Source of the DNA: Clostridia bacterium
GTDB lineage: Bacteria > Bacillota > Clostridia > Christensenellales > UBA3700
DNA length: 5,295 nucleotides
Direction: 5' to 3'
Assembly: GCA_900772745.1 (NCBI GenBank)
Contig: CAAGRV010000149.1
Coordinates: 1-5,295 of the forward strand
Below, piece by piece: positions 1 to 4,202 of this stretch (within the stretch, counting starts at the first letter, position 1; every line of letters begins with the position of its first letter). The notes under the pieces were generated by a model that did no database searches, had not been told where the DNA came from, and was given only the letters and a program-made list of their open reading frames with translations. A program made the translations under genes and the position numbers.

Positions 1-94
1 CGATAATCTCCGAATATCTTTCGCACGTTTTCGTTTTAGACGAAGGCTCTATGTAATTCGCAAACCATACGTCCAACCAATCTTTGTATTTCAT
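1..94 (-). CDS. Tyrosine recombinase / phage-type integrase, N-terminal fragment (runs off window)
   Basis: Only the first 31 codons are present; the gene continues past the left edge. The start is MKYKDWLDVWFANY, followed by a Lys/Thr-rich stretch and CERYSEII. The pattern of an early aromatic W..W segment, then a basic 'K.KT...Y..I' segment, is typical of the SAM-like, core-DNA-binding N-terminal domain of tyrosine site-specific recombinases of integrative elements. The catalytic domain (R..H-R-H-Y) lies outside the window, so the family call rests on the N-terminus alone. The ATG at 94..92 is well supported: AAAGGAG (complement of 101-107) lies 6 nt upstream. Two terminators separate it from the lipoprotein gene upstream, so it is probably its own transcription unit. 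It could be the end of an integrative element, a shufflon-type recombinase or a remnant. Moderate confidence. Confidence 0.6.
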   Translation of the reverse strand, partial: MKYKDWLDVWFANYIEPSSKTKTCERYSEII

Positions 95-100
95 TGAAAA

Positions 101-128
101 CTCCTTTCGATTTACTGTTAATATTATA
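101..128 (-). promoter_or_regulatory. Ribosome binding site and candidate -10 box for the integrase gene
   Basis: AAAGGAG (complement of 101-107) is a near-perfect Shine-Dalgarno sequence 6 nt before the ATG. A perfect TATAAT lies at the complement of 123-128. No good -35 is seen 16-18 bp upstream (the best is TTTCTA-like), so the promoter is weak or needs an activator. The ribosome site is secure; the promoter is tentative. Confidence 0.5.
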
Positions 129-171
129 ATTTTTCTCACCGTAAATAGAAAATCACCCCTCAAAACGGCAT

Positions 172-204
172 AAAAAAAGAGAGAACATTTATCCTTGTTC
201 TCTC
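172..204 (-). terminator. Intrinsic terminator, distal of two after the lipoprotein gene
   Basis: A perfect 9-bp stem pairs 196-204 with 179-187 (GAGAGAACA/TGTTCTCTC) around an 8-nt loop. Reading on the minus strand it is followed directly by seven T (complement of 172-178). It points away from the lipoprotein gene and insulates the integrase gene from read-through. Confidence 0.9.
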
Positions 205-223
205 CTATGTTTCTTATATTAAA

Positions 224-259
224 TTAAAAAGTCGAATGTTCTTTTACGAATATCCGACT
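224..259 (-). terminator. Intrinsic terminator, proximal, abutting the lipoprotein stop codon
   Basis: An 8-bp stem with one G-U pair joins 252-259 (AGTCGGAT on the minus strand) to 230-237 (ATTCGACT). It is followed by TTTTTAATT. It begins immediately after the TAA stop at 260-262. Together with the stronger hairpin at 172-204 it forms a tandem terminator. Confidence 0.75.
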
Positions 260-1078
260 TTAAGCTATCATTTGAAGGCTGTTTTCTATGTTATTTGGTG
301 TTTTTTGTTGTGTTTTTTGGAAATCCCTTTCACTATTGATTGCACTATCTCCTATACTTGTCACGCTGTCAGGTATGGTGATGGAAGTAAGTCCTGTACA
401 ACCATAAAAAGCCCAATTCCCTATATTTGTAACGCTGTCTGGCAAAACAACGCTAGTAAGACTTGCACACCTACTAAACCCCTGATATTCCACTTTTTTC
501 ACATAAAGTCCATCAATTGGACCGTTTGGAATATTCAAAGTTGTAAGTTTTCTGTTCAAAGCACTGATAGACCAATATGCACTTTCTCCTTCGCCAACTT
601 TGGTAAATTGTACGTCTTTTTTGAGCTGAGCATACTTGTCTTCAAATATGTATTTACAAACGTCACATTCCCAATCGTTGTTGGCGTCAATATGCTCTTC
701 TTTGGTTTGGTCCACTCCGCATTCACACTTTTTCCAGTGATGAGTTGCGTCACTGTTATACACAAAATTATGGATATGCATATTATATTCGCAAATATCG
801 CATTTTTCATCTCCATTATTATCAATGTGTTTTGCTACGTCTTTCTTTTCTCCGCAACTGCACTCTTTCCAATGCTCTGTATCAGATACTTTCCACGGCG
901 TGTCGAAGATGTGTTTGTGCGTGCCTTGATTGCCACCTTGGTCTGGGGTTGTTCCTTGGTCTGGGGTTGCACCTTGTCCCGGCTTTGTGCCTTGACTTCC
1001 AAAGTCACACGCCATCAAGCATAGCGCCACCATAGTGAGTACAATCACCACTGCCAATATTTTTGAAAATTTCTTCAT
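260..1078 (-). CDS. Surface lipoprotein with zinc-ribbon-like repeats and BspA-type LRRs
   Basis: This 272-residue protein starts with a lipoprotein signal peptide: a KK N-terminus, a hydrophobic core, and lipobox LMAC with the lipidated Cys at about residue 24. A Gly/Pro/Asp/Gln linker (26-52) with six-residue repeats follows. Two tandem 45-residue Cys/His units come next (about 54-98 and 101-143), each with HW..C.CG, a HID motif and CD.C.Y, which is likely metal binding. A short segment (150-200) leads to two 23-residue BspA/LRR_5 units (201-223 and 224-246; pattern F..C..LTS...PDSVT.IG). The last 26 residues are polar and not LRR, and start exactly at a repeat boundary. BspA-type repeats usually occur in longer arrays on surface-exposed binding proteins, so this copy may be shortened. 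The start has AGGGAGG (complement of 1083-1089) 4 nt upstream. Its ligand is unknown. The product is presumably anchored on the outer face of the membrane. Confidence 0.85.
   Translation of the reverse strand: MKKFSKILAVVIVLTMVALCLMACDFGSQGTKPGQGATPDQGTTPDQGGNQGTHKHIFDTPWKVSDTEHWKECSCGEKKDVAKHIDNNGDEKCDICEYNMHIHNFVYNSDATHHWKKCECGVDQTKEEHIDANNDWECDVCKYIFEDKYAQLKKDVQFTKVGEGESAYWSISALNRKLTTLNIPNGPIDGLYVKKVEYQGFSRCASLTSVVLPDSVTNIGNWAFYGCTGLTSITIPDSVTSIGDSAINSERDFQKTQQKTPNNIENSLQMIA
936..989 (-). repeat. 18-bp tandem repeat (3 units) encoding the Gly-Thr-Pro-Asp-Gln linker
   Basis: Three adjacent 18-bp units (936-953, 954-971, 972-989) each encode six residues: GTTPDQ, GATPDQ and GTKPGQ. The first two are nearly identical at DNA level and the third has drifted. 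The repeats form the spacer between the lipid anchor and the Cys/His repeats. In-frame unit gain or loss would change spacer length without breaking the gene. Confidence 0.8.
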
Positions 1079-1090
1079 AATTCCTCCCTT

Positions 1091-1134
1091 CGTTTACAAT
1101 AAAGTAGACACAAAGAAGTAAAAACTTGTAAACG
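1091..1134 (-). promoter_or_regulatory. Inverted repeat in the leader of the lipoprotein mRNA, next to the ribosome site
   Basis: CGTTTACAA (1091-1099) and TTGTAAACG (1126-1134) form a perfect 9-bp inverted repeat with a 26-nt interval. With a start near 1140 the repeat covers most of the roughly 60-nt leader and ends 1 nt before the AGGGAGG ribosome site. It could be an mRNA stem that stabilises the transcript or tunes translation, or a pair of protein half-sites. No U-run follows, so it is not a terminator. Confidence 0.55.
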
Positions 1135-1140
1135 TTTATA
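1127..1140 (-). promoter_or_regulatory. cre-like (CcpA-type) operator candidate at the transcription start
   Basis: TGTAAACGTTTATA matches the catabolite-responsive element consensus TGWAANCGNTNWCA at every fixed position but one, and contains the 10-bp palindrome TAAACGTTTA. It lies just downstream of the -10 box, about +1 to +14, where a bound LacI/CcpA-type protein would block initiation. The match is seen directly; the regulator is inferred. Confidence 0.4.
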
Positions 1141-1146
1141 TATAAT

Positions 1147-1177
1147 ATTATACCCCCCCCCGTTATATAAATGTCAA
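1147..1177 (-). promoter_or_regulatory. Sigma-A-type promoter of the lipoprotein gene with a G9 tract in its spacer
   Basis: On the minus strand, TTGACA (complement of 1172-1177) and TATAAT (complement of 1147-1152) are both perfect consensus hexamers. They are 19 bp apart, and the nine bases next to the -10 box are all G (complement of 1153-1161). The optimum spacing is 17 bp, so slippage of the G-run would move the promoter towards or away from the optimum. The expected start is near 1140, giving a leader of about 62 nt. The long spacer predicts weak expression at the present length. Confidence 0.85.
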
Positions 1178-1185
1178 GTATAATT

Positions 1186-1319
1186 TTTATGGGTATTGTT
1201 TCTTATATTTACGTTTTCCAAAATCGCCAAAAAGTCGATACGTATCGAGCAAAATTAAAAAAAAGTAATAGTTTGTAGATTCTTAATTTTGTGATTTTTT
1301 ACATTAGCTAAAATAAAGA
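1186..1319. other. AT-rich intergenic stretch with a 14-bp perfect palindrome
   Basis: No coding region is supported here. The one clear structure is the 14-bp palindrome TCGATACGTATCGA at 1235-1248, a possible protein-binding site. On the minus strand it is followed by CTTTTT, but a 5-bp stem is too weak for a convincing terminator. An 8-bp inverted repeat (AAAATTAA 1251-1258, TTAATTTT 1283-1290) is compatible with chance in AT-rich DNA. Confidence 0.4.
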
Positions 1320-1470
1320 CTGCCCCCCTTAAATAAGGGGAAGTGGCTTGCAGTAGCGTAGCGGGAGCAAGACGATAGGGATTGAGAAGACAAGTTTTCT
1401 TAGTCCCCTCAGAGCGACAACCGCTCCGCTATGTGTCGCTCAGCTCCCCTTACCATAAGGGGCGCTCTCA
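1320..1470. repeat. GC-rich hairpin-rich intergenic repeat (MITE/REP-like)
   Basis: Each end carries a short hairpin of the same design: CCCCTT-AAAT-AAGGGG at 1325-1340 and CCCCTTA-CCA-TAAGGGG at 1446-1462. The ends are therefore imperfect inverted copies of each other. Between them lie an imperfect stem around 1377-1408 and an 8-bp stem GAGCGACA/TGTCGCTC (1412-1419 with 1434-1441). Composition differs sharply from the AT-rich flanks. This is the look of non-autonomous palindromic elements scattered in Firmicutes genomes. No transposase and no clear target duplication are seen, and there is only one copy in the window, so its repetitive nature is inferred from form. Confidence 0.6.
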
Positions 1471-1507
1471 ATATAGAAAGGAATTGATAAGCTCGACTTG
1501 CATTTTT

Positions 1508-1807
1508 CTATTCTCTAGGCACGAAAATTTTTTGTCCCAAAAACACATTGTCTATTTGGTTGTATGCCTCGATTGTAGCCTTATCTACGCCGAAAGTCGT
1601 GGCAATTCTTTCCAAAGTATCGAATGGCTGAACGACATATTCCTGTCCATTCATCTCTTCGATTATCAGCCGTTGTCCCACATAGAGCTGACTGCTCGTC
1701 AACTCGTTCAGTTCCACAAGCCTTGCCTGCGTCATCTTGCACTCACTGCACAATTTTTGCATTGTGATAGGTCTTTCAATTCGTTTTACATATCTTCTCA
1801 TAGCCAT
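1508..1807 (-). CDS. Small LysM-domain protein without signal peptide
   Basis: This 99-residue protein is essentially two LysM-type units. The C-terminal one (about 56-97) is clear: YVVQPFDTLERIA, then TFGV, then N(Q)IDN.FLGQKIFVP. The N-terminal one (about 14-50) is degenerate and ends in the typical N-L-x-VGQRLII pattern. LysM modules bind N-acetylglucosamine-containing glycans such as peptidoglycan. No signal peptide or membrane segment is present, so the protein either stays in the cytoplasm (or the mother cell, as with SafA-type spore-coat LysM proteins) or leaves by another route. It is divergent from the SpoVB-type gene, 33-39 bp away, which suggests a shared envelope or spore role; this is inference. 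A second ATG at 1801 could be the true start. No Shine-Dalgarno is visible for either. No catalytic domain is present and no U-tract terminator follows. Confidence 0.75.
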   Translation of the reverse strand: MAMRRYVKRIERPITMQKLCSECKMTQARLVELNELTSSQLYVGQRLIIEEMNGQEYVVQPFDTLERIATTFGVDKATIEAYNQIDNVFLGQKIFVPRE

Positions 1808-1811
1808 TTAT

Positions 1812-1841
1812 ATTATATTTGGACGCCACCGCAAATATAAT
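1812..1841. promoter_or_regulatory. Perfect inverted repeat holding divergent -10 boxes (LysM gene / flippase gene)
   Basis: ATTATATTTG (1812-1821) and CAAATATAAT (1832-1841) are perfect 10-bp inverted arms with a 10-bp GC-richer centre. The left arm reads TATAAT on the minus strand (complement of 1812-1817). The right arm reads TATAAT on the plus strand (1836-1841). The predicted starts fall at or within a few bases of the initiation codons on both sides, giving leaderless or near-leaderless mRNAs, in line with the lack of ribosome sites. No consensus -35 is seen. The repeat could also be an operator for one dimeric regulator of both genes. Confidence 0.6.
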
Positions 1842-1846
1842 TGAGT

Positions 1847-3358
1847 ATGAGAAAATTGGTCAAAGCCTTTGCCGTGGTGACAATCTTGTCTTGCGTCACA
1901 CGGTTTATATCATTCTTGTTCAAGATATTTTTATCTCGCACGCTGGGTGCGGAAATACTCGGCGTCTATCAAATCACTTTTTCGCTTTTTGCGCTCTTTT
2001 TGTCGGTTGCAAGCTCGGGCATACCAGTCACCTTATCACGTATGACAGCCGAGGCAAACTCACTCTCCAACAAGTCCGCCACCAACTCGCTATTCTCCAC
2101 CGCCTTGCTCCTAAGTATGATGATAAGTGGCACAATCGTCACCACAATTATATGTTTCCCCAACATTTTGTCGCTACTTTTTACCGACAAACGCTGTATA
2201 AAACTCTTTTGGATAATGTCGCCAATGCTCATCACTTCCACGCTATATTCTGTTATTCGTGGTTGGTTTTGGGGCAAAAAACAATTCTTCATTTTCTCCA
2301 CAACCGAACTGGTCGAAGAGATAATCAAAATTGTGCTGACGGCAATTTTGCTGTTGACGAGCCTTTTTCATCTCGCCAAATTCTATTCTTATGCCGTGGC
2401 AATGCTACTGACTGACATAGTTATGGTTGTCATACTGGCGCTTTGTTTTTTCCACAATGGCGGGCGTATTGGCAAACCGCTCTATGTCGCCAAAGTTGTC
2501 AAATCGGCAACTCCACTCACCGTCACTCGCATATTCGGTTCGCTTATGTCCACGTTTTTGTCGCTGTCCATACCGCTTTTGCTCACCACCAAATGCAATC
2601 TATCCACACCCGAGGCTACCGCCCAATTCGGCAGAGCTAGCGGAATGGTTATGCCACTCATATTCACACCGTCCAGCATTGTAGGCTCGCTCGGTGTAGT
2701 GCTCATACCCGAAATCGCTGGCAAATCTGTCACAACGTCCGCTCATCAAGTCCAAAATAAAATCGGCAATGCAATAGAATTTTCGTGCATAGTCAGTTGC
2801 TTTTTCTTTGTGATTTTTTCTGCTTGTGGCAAAAACTTGGCAAGCTTGTTGTACAACGACGCCTTGGCTGGCGAATACCTTGCCAAAACTTGCATTTTGA
2901 TGATTCCAATGTGCGTCAACTCTATCACAATCAGCATTCTCAACTCGCTAGGCAAAGAAAATCAAACTTTTCTCAGTCACATAATATGTTGCGTTGTGCT
3001 TGCCATCGTCACGCTTATCACGCCCAAATATCTCGGAATTTTCGCTTATTTTGTCTCGCTGTTTGTATTCCACACATTGGGTTGCGTCATCAATTTGACC
3101 TTGCTTACCAAGCATATTGGTATGCCCAACAATACGCTCTCCCACTCCCTGTCCGCACTCATTGCATCGCTAGGTCTTGGGCTTTGTATGGTCAGCGTCA
3201 GCGACCTTATCACCACCAAATGCGGAATTTATCTGTCGATTGTCATCTCGTCAGCTGTCGCAAGCATTGTCTATATTCTCTTTTTGTCGGCTACAAAAAT
3301 TGTCAATATCAAGGTTTTTTACAAAAAAAATAAGCCGACTGGTCATAGGATGTTTTGA
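1847..3358 (+). CDS. SpoVB/MurJ-type polysaccharide flippase (MOP superfamily)
   Basis: The product is about 503 residues, the usual length for SpoVB-type proteins, and is hydrophobic throughout with roughly 12-14 membrane segments. Family landmarks are an N-terminal 'FLFKIFLSRTLGAEILGVYQ' region, GIPVTLSRM at about 58-66, RGWFWGKKQFF at about 138-148, and the acidic/Ile segment ELVEEIIKI that follows. These fit the MATE-like MOP fold that flips lipid-linked envelope precursors; SpoVB acts in spore cortex synthesis and close relatives act in cell-wall or polysaccharide export. Which role applies here cannot be settled from sequence, so no gene symbol is given. A TTG at 1841 is an upstream alternative start, but the ATG gives the normal N-terminus. 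No Shine-Dalgarno is visible. The stop codon lies inside the hairpin shared with the convergent folT-like gene. Confidence 0.85.
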   Translation: MRKLVKAFAVVTILSCVTRFISFLFKIFLSRTLGAEILGVYQITFSLFALFLSVASSGIPVTLSRMTAEANSLSNKSATNSLFSTALLLSMMISGTIVTTIICFPNILSLLFTDKRCIKLFWIMSPMLITSTLYSVIRGWFWGKKQFFIFSTTELVEEIIKIVLTAILLLTSLFHLAKFYSYAVAMLLTDIVMVVILALCFFHNGGRIGKPLYVAKVVKSATPLTVTRIFGSLMSTFLSLSIPLLLTTKCNLSTPEATAQFGRASGMVMPLIFTPSSIVGSLGVVLIPEIAGKSVTTSAHQVQNKIGNAIEFSCIVSCFFFVIFSACGKNLASLLYNDALAGEYLAKTCILMIPMCVNSITISILNSLGKENQTFLSHIICCVVLAIVTLITPKYLGIFAYFVSLFVFHTLGCVINLTLLTKHIGMPNNTLSHSLSALIASLGLGLCMVSVSDLITTKCGIYLSIVISSAVASIVYILFLSATKIVNIKVFYKKNKPTGHRMF

Positions 3359-3377
3359 CCAACGGCTTAGATTTTAT
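3323..3377. terminator. Bidirectional terminator between the convergent flippase and folT genes
   Basis: TAAGCCG (3331-3337) pairs with CGGCTTA (3363-3369). A second helix GGTCA/TGACC (3341-3345 with 3356-3360) closes a 10-nt loop, with a small internal loop between the helices. On the minus strand the stem is followed by a run of eight T (complement of 3323-3330), so it is strong for folT. On the plus strand it is followed by GATTTTAT, a weaker tail. The last flippase codons and its TGA (3356-3358) are part of the stem. Confidence 0.9.
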
Positions 3378-3383
3378 AGGAAT

Positions 3384-4028
3384 TTAGTTGTTGCTAGTAT
3401 TGTCACAACTTGCGGTATTTTCAACACAAGCAGTTCCGAATACCAGCTCTTGTTTTCTTTTGGCTTTGGCTTGTTTGAGCTTTTGCTCATCTGCCAAATA
3501 CTTCTTGAAAATCACTCTTTTGCAAGGCTCGAAAATTGCCATTGTCAAACCCATATTGATGAGTGATACAAGTGCTTGTTTTGGCAATCTTGCCCAAAGG
3601 TATACCCAAAACGTCTTGTTTTTGCCCTTAGAATAAGAATATACATACCAAAGTGTCAAAGTGTTGATAAACATTGTGCATACAAGCAAACAAAGCAAGT
3701 ACGAAATCAAAATTTTGAGATAAGGATTGAGCTTAGGAATTTTGCCCACAAGTCCTGGAATAAGTCCCATAAGTGCAGCCGCCAAAGTGATTGTTGGGAG
3801 CCATGCGCCCTTAGGAGCAATAAGCTGACCTAGCAAGTCGCCAAGTGCGCCAACCAAAAGTCCTGGGATAGGTCCACAAATATATCCAGCAAAAAAGGCA
3901 GGGATATATGCGAATGAGATTGCAAAACTTTGAACTGGTAGCCAGGTGAAAACATTTGCAATAGTCGCAAGTGCCACGAAAACAGCGGTATACGCTATTT
4001 TTCGAGTGTAAAAATTCTCTTTTGTCAT
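3384..4028 (-). CDS. folT: Folate-family ECF transporter S component (FolT-type)
   Basis: This is the substrate-binding membrane subunit (S component) of an energy-coupling factor vitamin importer, which works with a shared EcfT/EcfA module encoded elsewhere. The protein has 214 residues with about six membrane segments. Landmarks are YIPAFFAGYICGPIPG (about 41-56), GALGDLLGQL (60-69), PKGAWLP (72-78), NTLTLW (122-127) and RLPKQ (147-151), which fit the FolT branch. The THF riboswitch directly upstream independently points to folate as substrate. The start is the ATG at 4028: GGAGG (complement of 4037-4041) lies 8 nt upstream. The ATG at 4043 overlaps that ribosome site and would add MEVFF. 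An odd feature is a charged Lys/Gln/Asn-rich C-terminal tail of about 35 residues with two Cys, beyond the usual end of the fold. Transcription ends at the hairpin at 3331-3369. Confidence 0.9.
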   Translation of the reverse strand: MTKENFYTRKIAYTAVFVALATIANVFTWLPVQSFAISFAYIPAFFAGYICGPIPGLLVGALGDLLGQLIAPKGAWLPTITLAAALMGLIPGLVGKIPKLNPYLKILISYLLCLLVCTMFINTLTLWYVYSYSKGKNKTFWVYLWARLPKQALVSLINMGLTMAIFEPCKRVIFKKYLADEQKLKQAKAKRKQELVFGTACVENTASCDNTSNN

Positions 4029-4060
4029 AAAAAAAACCTCCATATTTTAGAGGTCCATTG
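4029..4060 (-). promoter_or_regulatory. folT expression platform: SD-sequestering hairpin/terminator with an alternative pairing arm
   Basis: On the minus strand ACCTCTA (complement of 4048-4054) pairs with TGGAGGT (complement of 4036-4042) around a 5-nt loop, burying the folT ribosome site GGAGG. U-tract bases at 4035-4029 follow, directly before the ATG. The same hairpin can therefore block translation and act as a modest terminator. The adjoining arm CAATGGAC (complement of 4053-4060) overlaps its 5' strand by 2 nt and can pair instead with GTCCGTTG (complement of 4075-4082) of the aptamer. Confidence 0.75.
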
Positions 4061-4073
4061 AAAATAAACATTT

Positions 4074-4165
4074 GCAACGGACGCAACCCAATATCGCAAG
4101 CTTTTGCTTTTCGTATGTGAGCAACATCCCATCTCACATCACTTAACGCATTGAGTTTACTCTGC
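4074..4165 (-). ncRNA. Tetrahydrofolate (THF) riboswitch aptamer upstream of folT
   Basis: The 92-nt minus-strand segment matches the folT-associated THF riboswitch class. It has conserved GCGTTAAGTG (4149-4140), the loop GGGATGT (4130-4124), ACGAA (4114-4110) and TTGCGTCCG (4086-4078). Helices: P1 GCAG/TTGC (4165-4162 with 4077-4074), P2 AACTCAAT/ATTGGGTT (4157-4150 with 4092-4085), and a 7-bp stem ATGTGAG/CTCACAT (4139-4133 with 4121-4115). A small hairpin AAGC-AAAA-GCTT lies at 4109-4098. The long-range pseudoknot GGATG (4129-4125) with CGTCC (4083-4079) forms with one G-U pair. THF binding is expected to turn folT off. The predicted start of transcription is within a base or two of P1. 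Confidence 0.92.
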
Positions 4166-4168
4166 TAC

Positions 4169-4202
4169 TGATATAGTAACACAATCTAGCATATTTTGGC
4201 AA
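4169..4202. promoter_or_regulatory. Overlapping divergent promoters for folT (minus) and yetF (plus)
   Basis: On the minus strand, TTGCCA (complement of 4197-4202), an 18-bp spacer and TACTAT (complement of 4173-4178) predict a start near 4166, just ahead of the riboswitch. On the plus strand, TG-A-TATAGT (4169-4177) is an extended -10 element with a start near 4184 and only a poor -35 (TTGAGT at 4151-4156, 15-bp spacing). The two -10 boxes share five base pairs, and the predicted starts are about 18 bp apart. Confidence 0.55.

Noticed and set aside
236..1024. Long plus-strand open frame across the lipoprotein gene
   Set aside because: It is the antisense shadow of a minus-strand gene with signal peptide, repeats, ribosome site and promoter; its translation has no recognisable domain.
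1179..1184. TATAAT on the plus strand as a promoter
   Set aside because: It has no -35 at a suitable distance (the C9 run is there) and no gene follows on that strand for over 650 bp.
1251..1290. AAAATTAA/TTAATTTT inverted repeat as a functional element
   Set aside because: It is pure A/T in an AT-rich region, so it is expected by chance; no supporting context.
1473..1511. 7-bp inverted repeat (ATAGAAA/TTTCTAT) near the LysM gene stop as a terminator
   Set aside because: The loop is 25 nt and no T-run follows on the minus strand.
1819..2415. Plus-strand open frame of about 198 codons overlapping the flippase start
   Set aside because: It is a different frame over the SpoVB-type gene, shows no family features and has no ribosome site.
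4029..4043. ATG at 4043 as start of the folT-like gene
   Set aside because: It overlaps the GGAGG ribosome site that serves the ATG at 4028 and adds MEVFF, which is simply the translated ribosome site and U-tract.
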